Counted from the stretch's first letter, positions 27,951-37,489 are shown. The stretch: 64,000 nt of DNA from Oxalobacteraceae bacterium (GCA_947448025.1 CANFLV010000014.1:47197-111196); one strand, 5' to 3'. The notes: a model not told the origin generated them from the sequence alone. Numbers and translations: made by a program.

Positions 27951-28493
27951 ATGCAACCATTTAAACTTCCTACCCGCCTGCTCGCGCCCGCGATCGCAGC
28001 CGCGCTACTGGCTATTTGCGCCTGTACCCCGACCTTCGACTGGCGCGACACGCGCGCTGAAAACGGCGCCTTCGTCGTATTAATGCCGACCAAACCGACG
28101 GTCTTCACTAAGCCCGTCCTGCTCAACGGCCAGCAATTCCCCATGACCATGACCGCCGCCGAAGTGCAGCAGGTGATGTTCGCCGTGGGCAGCCTGAATG
28201 TGCCCGATGCCGCCATGGCGGAGGCGACCTTGAAAGCCATGAAGGACGCACTGCTGAAAAATATCGGTGCATCAGACAGCAAGGAAAAAACTACCGTCTC
28301 GACCGCCGATCACAGCATCACCATCGAAGTCAGCGCGACCGGCGCGCCGGATGCGAAAGGCCAGCCACGCGTCCTGTTCGCGCACTTCGTGGCAAAGGAC
28401 ACACTGCTGGTACAAGCCCTCGTGGCCGGCCCGCAAAAAGCCGTCAATGCCGAACTCGTCGATACCTTCCTGACCTCCCTGAAAGTACATTAG
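27951..28493 (+). CDS. Hypothetical lipoprotein
   Basis: A 180-residue protein with an N-terminal hydrophobic segment and a lipobox-like ICAC at residues 22-25, Cys25 being the likely lipidated residue. The mature part (FDWRDTRAENGAFVVLMPTKP) begins with a WR/DTR pattern seen in several small Burkholderiales lipoproteins. No enzyme motif is seen. It lies 73 nt after yifB and ends 1 nt before an MFS gene, so it may be co-transcribed with both. Confidence 0.75.
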   Translation: MQPFKLPTRLLAPAIAAALLAICACTPTFDWRDTRAENGAFVVLMPTKPTVFTKPVLLNGQQFPMTMTAAEVQQVMFAVGSLNVPDAAMAEATLKAMKDALLKNIGASDSKEKTTVSTADHSITIEVSATGAPDAKGQPRVLFAHFVAKDTLLVQALVAGPQKAVNAELVDTFLTSLKVH

Positions 28494-28494
28494 G

Positions 28495-29733
28495 ATGCCC
28501 TTCCTGTCGGGCCGGCGTTCGGTACTGGTATTTTCCTGTTTCGCTGCCGCTTACTTTTTCTCCTATGCCTTCCGCTCGATCAATGCCGTCATCGCGCCGG
28601 CATTGATGAGCGAGATCGGCCTGTCGAATGCGGACCTGGGCCTGTTGTCCTCGGCATATTTCGTCGCGTTCGCGGGCTTGCAACTGCCGCTCGGCGTCTG
28701 GCTCGATAAATATGGTGCGCGCCGCACTGAGTCAGGATTGCTGCTGTTTGCCGCCGCTGGCGCCATGATTTTTGCCAGCAGCACGACGCTGACCGGACTA
28801 TGGCTGGGCCGCGCCCTGCTCGGCATGGGCGTGTCGGCCTGCCTGATGGCGCCGTTCAAGGCATATCGCCAGTGGTATGCGCCGCAACGCCAAAGCCAGC
28901 TGGCCAGCTGGATGCTGGTGGTCGGCACCTCCGGCGCGCTGGCAGCGACAATACCTGTGACGGCGGCGCTGCCGCTGATCGGCTGGCGCGGTATTTTCTG
29001 GGGCATGGGCGTGCTGATCCTGGCGGCCGCGGCGGCGATTTATTTTTTCCTGGGTGATGTCGAGCGCAGCATGGAGCGACCGCAGCCGCTCGCGGCGATG
29101 CCGACCAAAGAGGCTTACCGGCTGATCTTCAGTGACCGCTATTTCCAGCGCATGGCCTTGCTTGGCCTCGTCAATCAAGCCAGCTTCATTGCGCTGCAAA
29201 GCCTGTGGGCGGGGCCGTGGATGATGACGGTGCTCGGCATGAGCCGCGCCCAGACCTCGCAAATCCTGTTCGTCTTTAATTTTTCGCTGATGCTGGCTTA
29301 TGTCGTCCTCGGCTGGTGGGCGCCGCGCCATGTCGAGCGCAGCTGGTCCGTGGTGCAGGTGGTCGCGGTCGGCTTGTTCGGCACAATACTGGCGCAGGCG
29401 GCGATCATCAGTATTACGGCTTCATGGGCATGGATATTCTGGATCATGCTGGCTGTCTGCGTAACGGTAGCGACGCTGGTGCAAACCCATGTCAGCATGT
29501 CGTTTCCGTCGGCACTGGCTGGGCGCGCCAATACGGCCTTTAACCTGCTGACCTTTGTCGGCGCCTTTCTGGTGCAATGGGGCGTCGGCATTTTCATCGA
29601 TGTCTTTCAGGCGCATGGCGCAACGTCCGCGCGCGCCATGCAGGGTGCGTTCGCCGTCTGCCTGGCATGTCAGGCGGCGGCTCTGTTCGCCTTCGTGTTC
29701 AGCAAGGCCCATCGTGAGCTGGCGACGACATGA
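28495..29733 (+). CDS. MFS transporter
   Basis: Twelve-helix major facilitator protein (412 aa). The signature between helices 2 and 3 is LDKYGARRTESGLLL. Hydrophobic segments are evenly spaced, for example SVLVFSCFAAAYFFSYAF and WRGIFWGMGVLILAAAAAI. The substrate is unknown; DUF1840 follows. The ATG starts 1 nt after the preceding lipoprotein stop, suggesting coupled expression. Confidence 0.88.
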   Translation: MPFLSGRRSVLVFSCFAAAYFFSYAFRSINAVIAPALMSEIGLSNADLGLLSSAYFVAFAGLQLPLGVWLDKYGARRTESGLLLFAAAGAMIFASSTTLTGLWLGRALLGMGVSACLMAPFKAYRQWYAPQRQSQLASWMLVVGTSGALAATIPVTAALPLIGWRGIFWGMGVLILAAAAAIYFFLGDVERSMERPQPLAAMPTKEAYRLIFSDRYFQRMALLGLVNQASFIALQSLWAGPWMMTVLGMSRAQTSQILFVFNFSLMLAYVVLGWWAPRHVERSWSVVQVVAVGLFGTILAQAAIISITASWAWIFWIMLAVCVTVATLVQTHVSMSFPSALAGRANTAFNLLTFVGAFLVQWGVGIFIDVFQAHGATSARAMQGAFAVCLACQAAALFAFVFSKAHRELATT

Positions 29734-29821
29734 TGTCGCACATGCACAGGCGCGGCGCACACTGCCGGCAGCGCTACTTGATGGTATCGTGCCAACTTCA
29801 ACTGTCACTGCGGAGCAAGCC

Positions 29822-30142
29822 ATGTTACTGACCTTCAAATCCAAAGGCGCGGCCGATGTGCTGATGTATGAAGCCCACGCCAAACCGCTGCTCGACCTGC
29901 TGAATAAGGAGCTCAAGCGCGGCGTGATCACGGCCGCCGAAGCCGGCCCGGCAGTGGTCCGGCTGGAACAGGAAATCGCGCAGAACAAAGCCCGTGAAAC
30001 ACCACCTGACATGGACGAAGATGACGAAGACAAAGCGCGCGAAGTGCGCACCTTTGTCAGCTTCGGCACACGCGCCTATCCGCTACTGGAAATGCTGCGC
30101 GCAGCACAGCGCGGCAGCCATGACGTGATGTGGGGCGTTTAA
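29822..30142 (+). CDS. DUF1840 domain protein
   Basis: Small cytoplasmic protein (106 aa) of a family mostly found in betaproteobacteria. It opens MLLTFKSKGAADVLMYEAHAK, has an acidic middle (PPDMDEDDEDKA) and ends TRAYPLLEMLRAAQRGSHDVMWGV, the usual DUF1840 pattern. No role is known. I selected the internal ATG because upstream codons belong to the frame-shadow of the MFS gene. Confidence 0.85.
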   Translation: MLLTFKSKGAADVLMYEAHAKPLLDLLNKELKRGVITAAEAGPAVVRLEQEIAQNKARETPPDMDEDDEDKAREVRTFVSFGTRAYPLLEMLRAAQRGSHDVMWGV

Positions 30143-30157
30143 TTTATTGATGAAGCG

Positions 30158-31213
30158 ATGACCATGAAACGCGGCATTCTCTATGCACTGGCAGCCGCGG
30201 CGCTGTTCGGCGCCAGCACGCCCTTTGCAAAACTGCTGCTCGGGCAGATGCCGGCCACCTTGCTGGCTGGCCTGCTGTATCTCGGCAGCGGCGCCGGCCT
30301 CGGACTGTGCTGGCTGCTGCGCGGCCGGCAAAAGTCGGCAGGCAATCCACTGGTGCGCGCCGACCTGCCCTGGCTGGCCGGCGCGATTGCCTTTGGCGGG
30401 ATCGCCGGGCCTCTATTACTGCTAGCCGGCTTGCGCACGACGCCAGCTTCCAGCGCATCGCTCTTGCTCAATCTCGAAGGCGTACTGACCGCCGTGATCG
30501 CATGGCGCGTCTTTCATGAAAATTATGATCGCCGCATCATCATTGGCATGCTGCTCATCGTCACGGCCGGCGGCTTGCTCGCGGCAGAACAGGGATTGGC
30601 CTTCGGCGGTATGCAGGGCGCCTTGCTGATTGCCGGCGCCTGCGCCTGCTGGGCCATCGACAATAATTTCACGCGCAATATTGCCGCTGGCGATGCGCTG
30701 CAAATTGCCGCGGTCAAGGGACTTGTCGCCGCCGCGGTCAACCTCACGCTCGCCACCATGCTGGGCGCTGCATGGCCACCGATGCCCGCTTTTGCGACCG
30801 CGGCGGTACTCGGTTTTATCGGCTATGGCTTGAGTCTGGTGCTATTCGTGCTGGCCTTGCGCCATATCGGCACAGCCCGCACCGGGGCTTATTTTTCTGC
30901 GGCGCCCTTCGTCGGCGCGGCGATTTCACTGTTCCTGCTGCACGAGGCGCCGAGTCCGCTATTCTGGCTCGCGTCGATGTTGATGGGCGGCGGCATCATG
31001 CTGCATCTACGCGAGAATCACGGCCACAGCCATGAGCATGTGTCGCAAAAGCATGCGCATCCGCACCGGCATGATGCGCACCACCACCACCTGCACGGGC
31101 CCGACTGGGATGGTAGCGAACCGCACAGCCATGTGCATGTGCACCAACCCTTACGTCACAGCCATGCGCATTTTCCGGACATTCATCATCGGCACAGCCA
31201 TGACGAAACGTGA
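30158..31213 (+). CDS. EamA/DMT-family transporter with a His-rich C-terminal tail
   Basis: Ten-helix drug/metabolite transporter (351 aa) with two EamA repeats: GILYALAAAALFGASTPFAKLLL opens the first and GALLIAGACACWAIDNNFTR the second. The last 66 residues (286-351) contain 24 histidines, in runs such as HAHPHRHDAHHHHLHG and end with PDIHHRHSHDE. Such a tail can bind Ni, Zn or Co, so a metal-related role is plausible, but transport substrate is unknown. It follows the DUF1840 gene by 15 nt. Confidence 0.88.
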   Translation: MTMKRGILYALAAAALFGASTPFAKLLLGQMPATLLAGLLYLGSGAGLGLCWLLRGRQKSAGNPLVRADLPWLAGAIAFGGIAGPLLLLAGLRTTPASSASLLLNLEGVLTAVIAWRVFHENYDRRIIIGMLLIVTAGGLLAAEQGLAFGGMQGALLIAGACACWAIDNNFTRNIAAGDALQIAAVKGLVAAAVNLTLATMLGAAWPPMPAFATAAVLGFIGYGLSLVLFVLALRHIGTARTGAYFSAAPFVGAAISLFLLHEAPSPLFWLASMLMGGGIMLHLRENHGHSHEHVSQKHAHPHRHDAHHHHLHGPDWDGSEPHSHVHVHQPLRHSHAHFPDIHHRHSHDET

Positions 31214-31345
31214 GCAATACATGAGCGATTCCTGCTTATTTTTGTAATTTGCGCGGCAAGTCAGCGCCGCGCCGCTACAATCACCGCTTTATCTCTTTAG
31301 CAGTTTGACGCCTGCGCCATTTTTCGTGGCACATCGCGCTTACGC

Positions 31346-32686
31346 ATGAAAACCGTGTCGACTCCCCCGAATCCCAAGCTCATCCCCGACTCCCTTTCCT
31401 TTAGCCTGAATGGCGCCGCGCAAGCCGTGACCATGGTGCTCGGCGGCACCGCCTTGCCGCAGGCACTCGCCCACGTGTTTGCCCGGAGTGAGGCCTTGCC
31501 GCAGGCACGCGGCGCGATTCAGGACATTGCCTACCGCACCATGCGTCGCATCGGCCGCGTCGAAGCCCTGATCGACGTGCTCACGACCAAAGCGCCGGAA
31601 CCGGTGCTGCTCCATGCGCTGCTGTGCTGTGCACTGGCGCTGGTGTCCGACCCCGACGAGAGCGACGGTCCGCCACCCTACAATGAATTTACCGTCGTCG
31701 ACCAGGCCGTCACGGCCGCTGCCGGCAGTCCCGACATGGCGCACGCGAAAGGCATGATCAATGCCGTCTTGCGCCGCTTCCTGCGCGAACGCACGGCACT
31801 GCTGCAGCAAGTCTTGCAAGATCCGGTGGCCTTACTGAATTACCCGGCCTGGTGGATCGCCGCGACCAAGCAGGCTTACCCGCAAAACTGGCAAGCCATC
31901 CTCACAGCCGGCAATACCGCACCACCGCTGAGCCTGCGCGTGAATCAACGCAAGATTACCGTCGAGGCCTATCTGGCGATGTTGCAAGCCGCCGGTATCG
32001 GCGCGCGGCAGATCGGCCCGGTCGCCGTGCGCCTGGACCAGCCTTTGCCCGTGCAACAGATTCCCGGCTTCAGCGATGGCCTGGTCTCGGTACAGGATGC
32101 GGCTGCGCAATTGGCTGTACCACTGCTCGACTTGCACGACGGTCAGCGCGTGCTCGATGCCTGTGCAGCACCCGGTGGCAAGACCGGCCACATCCTCGAG
32201 TCTGCCAATGTCGATCTGCTGGCGCTCGATAGCGATGCCAAGCGTTTGCCGCGCATTGAAGAAAATCTGGAACGCCTGCAACTCAGCGCCAAATTGAAAA
32301 GCGGCGATGCCGGCAAAGCTGGCTGGTGGGATGGGCGCCCCTTCGACCGTATCATCGCCGATGTGCCGTGCACCGCGTCGGGGATCGTGCGGCGTCATCC
32401 CGATATCCGCTGGCTGCGGCGCAAAGCCGATGCAGCTCAGTTGGCAACAGTTTCTGCACTAATTTTGGACAACCTTTGGAGAATGCTGGGTCCCGATGGT
32501 AAATTGCTGTACGTAACTTGTTCGGTCTGGCCGCAAGAATCGGAAGCGCAGGCAGCCGCATTTGCTGTAAGAAATGGCGCCGTGCGACTCGAAGCACCGG
32601 GTCAGCTCTTGCCAACGACTAGCAAGGACGAGGATCATGATGGCTTGTTCTATGCGCTGTTCCAAAAGCCATCGTCTGCCCAATAA
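31346..32686 (+). CDS. rsmB: 16S rRNA (cytosine-967-C5)-methyltransferase
   Basis: RsmB/Sun, 446 aa. The N-terminal NusB-like domain (about residues 20-150) is followed by the Rossmann methyltransferase core: VLDACAAPGGKTGHILE (motif I), DVPCTASGIVRRHPDIRWLRR (motif IV Cys) and LLYVTCSVWPQE (catalytic Cys). It is the first gene of the conserved rsmB-DUF4390-ntrY-ntrX cluster. Confidence 0.95.
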   Translation: MKTVSTPPNPKLIPDSLSFSLNGAAQAVTMVLGGTALPQALAHVFARSEALPQARGAIQDIAYRTMRRIGRVEALIDVLTTKAPEPVLLHALLCCALALVSDPDESDGPPPYNEFTVVDQAVTAAAGSPDMAHAKGMINAVLRRFLRERTALLQQVLQDPVALLNYPAWWIAATKQAYPQNWQAILTAGNTAPPLSLRVNQRKITVEAYLAMLQAAGIGARQIGPVAVRLDQPLPVQQIPGFSDGLVSVQDAAAQLAVPLLDLHDGQRVLDACAAPGGKTGHILESANVDLLALDSDAKRLPRIEENLERLQLSAKLKSGDAGKAGWWDGRPFDRIIADVPCTASGIVRRHPDIRWLRRKADAAQLATVSALILDNLWRMLGPDGKLLYVTCSVWPQESEAQAAAFAVRNGAVRLEAPGQLLPTTSKDEDHDGLFYALFQKPSSAQ

Positions 32687-32729
32687 TCTTTTAATCATAC
32701 TGAACGGCCCTGCGGCCCCACCCTGACGC

Positions 32730-33326
32730 GTGACGCTACGATTCCCTCATTTTGCCCTGTACTGGCTACTGGCTGCCCTGTTGTTCGGGCTTGGTCTGAG
32801 CCAGCAGTCGGTCCATGCCGCAGATAATGTCGAGATCACCAAAGCGCAGATTGAATCTGGCGAAGACGGCTACAAGCTCGCCTCGGGCTTTAATTTCGAG
32901 CTCAATCGTGGTCTTGAAGATGCGATCACGCGCGGCTTTACGCTTTATTTCACGACCGATGTCGAGCTCACGCGCCGGCGCTGGTACTGGTTCGATGAAA
33001 AGACCCAGAACACCACGCAGACAGTGCGCATCTCCTACAACCTGCTCACGCGCCAGTATCACGCGGCGATCTACCATCCCTCCAGTAACGGCCGCCTGCA
33101 ACAGACTTTCGCTTCGCTCGACGATGCGCTCTCGCTCGTGCGCCGCCCGAGTCGCTGGATCGTGGCCGAAAAGGGCGCGCTGAAACCGGGCGAAACCTAT
33201 CTCGTCAGCGTGCGCATGCGACTCGACCTGGACCAGTTATCCAAGCCCTTCCAGATCCATGCCCTCAACAATAGCGACTGGCGCCTGAGCTCGGACTGGA
33301 AATACTTCACCTACAGGGCCGAGTAA
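32730..33326 (+). CDS. DUF4390 exported protein
   Basis: A 198-residue secreted or periplasmic protein that regularly precedes ntrY in betaproteobacteria. It starts at GTG, with the signal sequence LALLFGLGLSQQSVHA-like region (residues about 8-30) ending VHAAD. The domain includes GFNFELNRGLEDAITRG and TVRISYNLLTRQYHA, standard DUF4390 sequence. Only 2 nt separate it from ntrY, hinting that it works with the sensor's periplasmic part. Confidence 0.85.
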   Translation: MTLRFPHFALYWLLAALLFGLGLSQQSVHAADNVEITKAQIESGEDGYKLASGFNFELNRGLEDAITRGFTLYFTTDVELTRRRWYWFDEKTQNTTQTVRISYNLLTRQYHAAIYHPSSNGRLQQTFASLDDALSLVRRPSRWIVAEKGALKPGETYLVSVRMRLDLDQLSKPFQIHALNNSDWRLSSDWKYFTYRAE

Positions 33327-33328
33327 GC

Positions 33329-35680
33329 GTGAGTGGCATGTTGCGCTATCTGCTGGTCGTTGGCAGTGCTGTCGCCGGCATCCTGCTGTTCCTGCTGGCC
33401 TCGGCCTCGGAAAATTCCGCCGCGTTTGACCAGCAATATCCGTGGCTGCTCGGCTTGAATGTGCTGGTCGCGATCGCCCTGCTGGTGATGGTGCTGCTGC
33501 TGCTGGGCGGGCTGTACCGGCGCCACAAGCAAAAGCGCTTCGGCTCGCGCCTGATGACGCGCCTGGTGCTGCTGTTTGCAATCATCGGCGTCTTGCCCGG
33601 CGTGGTCATCTATATGGTCTCGGTGCAGTTCGTGTCGCGCTCGATTGAATCGTGGTTTGATATCCGCGTTGAATCGGCGCTCGAATCGGGCTTGAACCTG
33701 AGCCGCTCGGCTCTCGATACCTCGCTCAGCGATCTCGGCGCCAAGGCGCGCAGCATTGCAAGTGAGTTGACCGGCGTATCCGACTTCGCCCAGATCAACC
33801 AGCTGGCGCGCTTGCGCGACCAGAATCCACAACTGCAAGCCACGGTCATCACCAGTAACGGTCGCATCCTCGCCAATATCGGTGGACGCGTCAGTGCGCT
33901 CGTGCCCGAACTGCCGAGTGCGGCCATGCTGCGCCAGGCGCGCTACTCGCGCGGCTATACCGGTATCGAAGGCGGACCGGAAACCAATGACGTTGGCGAT
34001 GAAGTGCGTAGCAAGGATGGGTCAGGCGTGGCCTCGCCGCTCAATGGTCCGAGCAATCTGCGTCTGCGCGCTGTGGTCGCCATTCCGGAAGCTGTCGATG
34101 GCATGAAACTGATGGGGGAAACCCGCTTCCTGCAGCTGCTGCAGCCGGTGCCACCGCAGCTCGCCGCGAATGCCGAAGCACTGCGCGTGGCTTATGGCGA
34201 ATACCAGGAGCGCTCGCTCGGCCGCTCGGGCCTGCGCAAGATGTACATCATCACGCTGACATTGACGCTGCTATTGGCGATTTTTGGCGCGATCCTCAGC
34301 GCCTTCCTGATCGCTACCGATCTTGCGCGACCATTGTTGCTGCTGGCCGAAGGCACCAAGGCCGTCGCTGAAGGTAATTTTTCACCGCGCCCCATCGTCG
34401 CCACGAAAGATGAACTCGGCACGCTGACCCAGTCCTTCAACATGATGACCAAGCAGCTGTTCGATGCGCGCACCGCCGTCGAGCGCAATCGTGCCGCACT
34501 CGAAAATGCCAAGGCCTACCTCGAGTCAGTTCTGGCGAATATGTCAGCTGGCGTGATGGTACTGGACGGTCATTTCAAACTGGTGACCTGCAACGAATCG
34601 GTCGAGCGCATCCTGCAGCGCGATTTCGATCAGCATATTGGCACGGCACTCAATAGCATTGCTGGGCTGGAAACGTTTTCAAACGCGATCACGCGCGGCT
34701 TTTCACAGCAGAGTGCGCAAGCCGCCGCCGACGGCGCCCAGCACCTGCACTGGCAACAGCAAATCGAAATCGAAATCGAGCGCAGCTCGCAACCTGCGCG
34801 CCACAGTGAGTTCCTGGAGGTCGATCCCGACACCACGCTAACCCTGCTCGCGCGCGGCTCGCACCTGCCCGGCGCCGGCGGGATAGGCTATGTCGTCGTG
34901 TTCGATGATATTTCCGAAGTCATCTCAGCCCAGCGCTCCATTGCCTGGGGCGAAGTCGCGCGCCGACTTGCGCATGAAATCAAGAATCCGCTGACACCGA
35001 TCCAGCTATCGGCCGAGCGCATGCAGATGAAGCTGGTGTCGAAATTGAATGAACAGGATGCCGCCTTGCTCAACCGCGGCACCGCAACCATTGTCAATCA
35101 GGTCAATGCGATGCAGCGCATGGTCGATGATTTCCGCGACTATGCCAAGGCACCACCGGCGATGCTGGCGCCACTTGATTTGAATGCGCTGATTGAAGAG
35201 ATCCTCAACCTCTACATCAGTGGCGACGAACGCGATGTCATCGAGGCACATTTGGCAGAAGAGCTGCCGCACGTGATGGGCGATGCGACGCAATTACGAC
35301 AAGTCATTCACAATCTTTTACAAAATGCGCAGGACGCCATTGCCGAGCGCGCGGCCGATGCACCGCCACCCAAGGTCACAATCACCACCGATGAAATTCA
35401 TTACCGAAATGCCGACGGTGCCGTCAGTACAGCGGTTCAGCTGCAAATTCTCGATAACGGCAGCGGATTTTCACCAAAAATCCTTGCACGCGCGTTTGAA
35501 CCCTACGTCACGTCGAAACCACGTGGCACAGGACTTGGTTTGCCGATGGTCAAAAAAATTATTGACGAGCACGGCGGACGCATCGATATTCAAAATCGTA
35601 CGGAAACGAATGGCGCGAAAATCGCGATTTTACTGTTAAAGTTAAGCACCGACTCAGCACCTGCAGTCAGCGCAACTTGA
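33329..35680 (+). CDS. ntrY: NtrY-like sensor histidine kinase
   Basis: Membrane sensor kinase (783 aa). Three N-terminal hydrophobic segments are followed by a periplasmic region of about 200 residues, a fourth segment (MYIITLTLTLLLAIFGAIL), HAMP (about residues 330-385), PAS (about 400-510), and HisKA with phosphorylated His549 in RRLAHEIKNPLTPIQ. The HATPase motifs are NLLQNAQDAI, DNGSGF and GTGLGLPMV. GTG start; ATG 9 nt later is an alternative. Partner of the regulator next door; signal unknown, linked to nitrogen or redox sensing in other proteobacteria. Confidence 0.93.
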   Translation: MSGMLRYLLVVGSAVAGILLFLLASASENSAAFDQQYPWLLGLNVLVAIALLVMVLLLLGGLYRRHKQKRFGSRLMTRLVLLFAIIGVLPGVVIYMVSVQFVSRSIESWFDIRVESALESGLNLSRSALDTSLSDLGAKARSIASELTGVSDFAQINQLARLRDQNPQLQATVITSNGRILANIGGRVSALVPELPSAAMLRQARYSRGYTGIEGGPETNDVGDEVRSKDGSGVASPLNGPSNLRLRAVVAIPEAVDGMKLMGETRFLQLLQPVPPQLAANAEALRVAYGEYQERSLGRSGLRKMYIITLTLTLLLAIFGAILSAFLIATDLARPLLLLAEGTKAVAEGNFSPRPIVATKDELGTLTQSFNMMTKQLFDARTAVERNRAALENAKAYLESVLANMSAGVMVLDGHFKLVTCNESVERILQRDFDQHIGTALNSIAGLETFSNAITRGFSQQSAQAAADGAQHLHWQQQIEIEIERSSQPARHSEFLEVDPDTTLTLLARGSHLPGAGGIGYVVVFDDISEVISAQRSIAWGEVARRLAHEIKNPLTPIQLSAERMQMKLVSKLNEQDAALLNRGTATIVNQVNAMQRMVDDFRDYAKAPPAMLAPLDLNALIEEILNLYISGDERDVIEAHLAEELPHVMGDATQLRQVIHNLLQNAQDAIAERAADAPPPKVTITTDEIHYRNADGAVSTAVQLQILDNGSGFSPKILARAFEPYVTSKPRGTGLGLPMVKKIIDEHGGRIDIQNRTETNGAKIAILLLKLSTDSAPAVSAT

Positions 35681-35812
35681 GGCTAACTGACAAGCGGCTG
35701 AGTGCGTCAGCGGCGACGACAGCAAGCCCGGTTTTTATTTGCAAGCATGACGATGCTCCGGACCAGATTACCGGCATCAATCAACGCAGAAAGAGGGAAG
35801 GAAAACACCGCA

Positions 35813-36538
35813 ATGGCTAACATCCTGGTAGTTGATGATGAAATGGGTATCCGCGAATTACTGTCTGAAATTCTCGGCGATGAAGGCCATGTCGTGGCAA
35901 CCGCAGAGAACGCCCAACAGGCGCGCGAACTCCGTGCCAACGGCACACCGGACCTGGTCTTGCTCGATATCTGGATGCCCGACACCGATGGCGTCACGCT
36001 ACTGAAGGAATGGCAGCGCGATGGACTGCTGACGATGCCGGTGATTATGATGTCCGGACATGCGACCATCGATACCGCCGTCGAAGCGACGCGCATCGGC
36101 GCCATGAGCTTTCTAGAAAAGCCAATCTCACTGCAAAAACTACTGAAGGCCGTGCAGCAGGGCCTCACGCGCGGCCATGAACCCGTGCGGGTGCCGAGCT
36201 TTCATACGCGTCCGACCATGGCGGTACACACCGAAGCACAGGTAAGCCACCACAAGGAAGTCGCCTTCGCTTACGTCAGCCCCTCACCAATGATGGGCAT
36301 GCAGTCGAGCTCGATGTCGCTGCAGTCGAACGAAACCCAAGTCTTCACACTGTCTTTTGATTTGCCGCTGCGTGAAGCACGCGACGCATTCGAACGTGCT
36401 TATTTCGAACATCATCTGCAACGTGAAAACGGCAGCATGACGCGCGTGGCCGAACGTACCGGACTTGAGCGCACCCATCTGTACCGTAAACTGAAACAGC
36501 TCGGCGTCGAACCGGGCCGAGGCCACCGCAAGGCGTGA
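35813..36538 (+). CDS. ntrX: NtrX-like response regulator lacking the AAA+ domain
   Basis: A 241-residue regulator: receiver domain (1-120) with Asp52 (LVLLDIWMPDTDG) and the Lys in FLEKPISL, then a linker of about 80 residues, then a Fis-type helix-turn-helix (VAERTGLERTHLYRKLKQLG). The sigma-54-activating AAA+ ATPase of classical NtrX is absent, so it cannot act as an enhancer-binding ATPase; short REC-Fis forms are known next to NtrY in betaproteobacteria. The start MANILVVDDE is chosen for the conserved receiver beginning. The stop overlaps the next gene (GTGA). Confidence 0.9.
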   Translation: MANILVVDDEMGIRELLSEILGDEGHVVATAENAQQARELRANGTPDLVLLDIWMPDTDGVTLLKEWQRDGLLTMPVIMMSGHATIDTAVEATRIGAMSFLEKPISLQKLLKAVQQGLTRGHEPVRVPSFHTRPTMAVHTEAQVSHHKEVAFAYVSPSPMMGMQSSSMSLQSNETQVFTLSFDLPLREARDAFERAYFEHHLQRENGSMTRVAERTGLERTHLYRKLKQLGVEPGRGHRKA

Positions 36539-36918
36539 ACACGCGTACGACCCTGGTCACAGGCGCATCTGCCGCGATTCGAGAAGCGACAATTTGCGCG
36601 CTAATCTCAGCCTCGGCTACACAAGATCGTTCGGCAGTGATCCTTGAAGGTCTCGCAAACGGGCAAGATCCCTTCGCCCTGCTCGACGCTCGCACGCTCC
36701 CGCAGATCGTTCGCATTGCCCCGGGCTGTCTCTGCTGCAGTGGCAACCTGACCATGCGCGTGACACTCAACCGGGTACTCCGACAGCGTCCTTCACAGCT
36801 TTACATCAGCCTGGCAAACAGTCTGCATTTGACCCAGATCGAAGCCTTCCTGTCGACCCCGACCTATACCCAATGGCTGACGCTGACCGCCTCGCACCAC
36901 TGCGACGAAGCAGCCTAA
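36535..36918 (+). CDS. Small CobW/COG0523-like protein with degenerate P-loop
   Basis: A 127-residue protein. The order TTLVTG, then AVILEG, then PGCLCCSGNLTMRVTLNRVL (GCxCC at residues 64-68) and LYISLANSLHLTQIEAFL follows the first third to half of COG0523 metallochaperone GTPases. Where they have a Walker A (G-x4-GK-S/T), this protein has GASAAIRE, lacking the Lys and Ser/Thr. It also lacks the C-terminal domain. It overlaps ntrX by GTGA, so it is co-translated. Function unknown; it might retain metal binding through the CxCC. Confidence 0.7.
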   Translation: MNTRTTLVTGASAAIREATICALISASATQDRSAVILEGLANGQDPFALLDARTLPQIVRIAPGCLCCSGNLTMRVTLNRVLRQRPSQLYISLANSLHLTQIEAFLSTPTYTQWLTLTASHHCDEAA

Positions 36919-37140
36919 ATCGCAGCGCTTATTTCTTGCGCCACGCAGGAATCTTACGAGCCCGTCTTAGTCTAAAACTTGAATTCGCGTGAATGAATAA
37001 TTTTGTGACTTTGCGATTCATGTCAGCTTCCTCGATCAGATAGTGCCAGTCCCAAGCTTGAAAACCGGGGATGCGACGCCATCTGACTTACATTATGGCG
37101 CTGTTGCAGTTTCAGCCCAATTCCAGCTTAAGGAGTACAC

Positions 37141-37398
37141 ATGAACTTGATATACAACAGCGAGCAGTACAGCGTCGTGGAATTTGGCATTGATGACCAG
37201 CGTGACGCATTACGCTCAGGCGGCTATGAAATCGTCGACAAGCCGGGCAAGCGCGAAATTTTCATTGGCGGGATACTCGCGGAAGCCTTCCGCAAGAATG
37301 TCGAAGACCTGATCGCGACCGAGCCCAGCGTTGAGGACATTGATGACTTCCTTGCCATTTACGATGTGCTGATGAGCCAGCCCGTGATTTTGCATTAA
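37141..37398 (+). CDS. DUF3567 protein
   Basis: Small acidic cytoplasmic protein (85 aa), a family largely restricted to betaproteobacteria. It shows the typical beginning MNLIYNSEQYSVVEFG, then GGYEIVDKPGKREIFIGG and the ending LMSQPVILH. A strong AAGGAG precedes the ATG. Function unknown. The 222-nt gap before it shows no clear feature. Confidence 0.9.
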   Translation: MNLIYNSEQYSVVEFGIDDQRDALRSGGYEIVDKPGKREIFIGGILAEAFRKNVEDLIATEPSVEDIDDFLAIYDVLMSQPVILH

Positions 37399-37489
37399 TC
37401 CGGTCGGCTGGACGTACAGTAATGCGGCCTGCCGCCGCCCTCAGGCAGCTAGTGCCACCGCGAGTGCAACAGCACGGTATACTCGCCGC

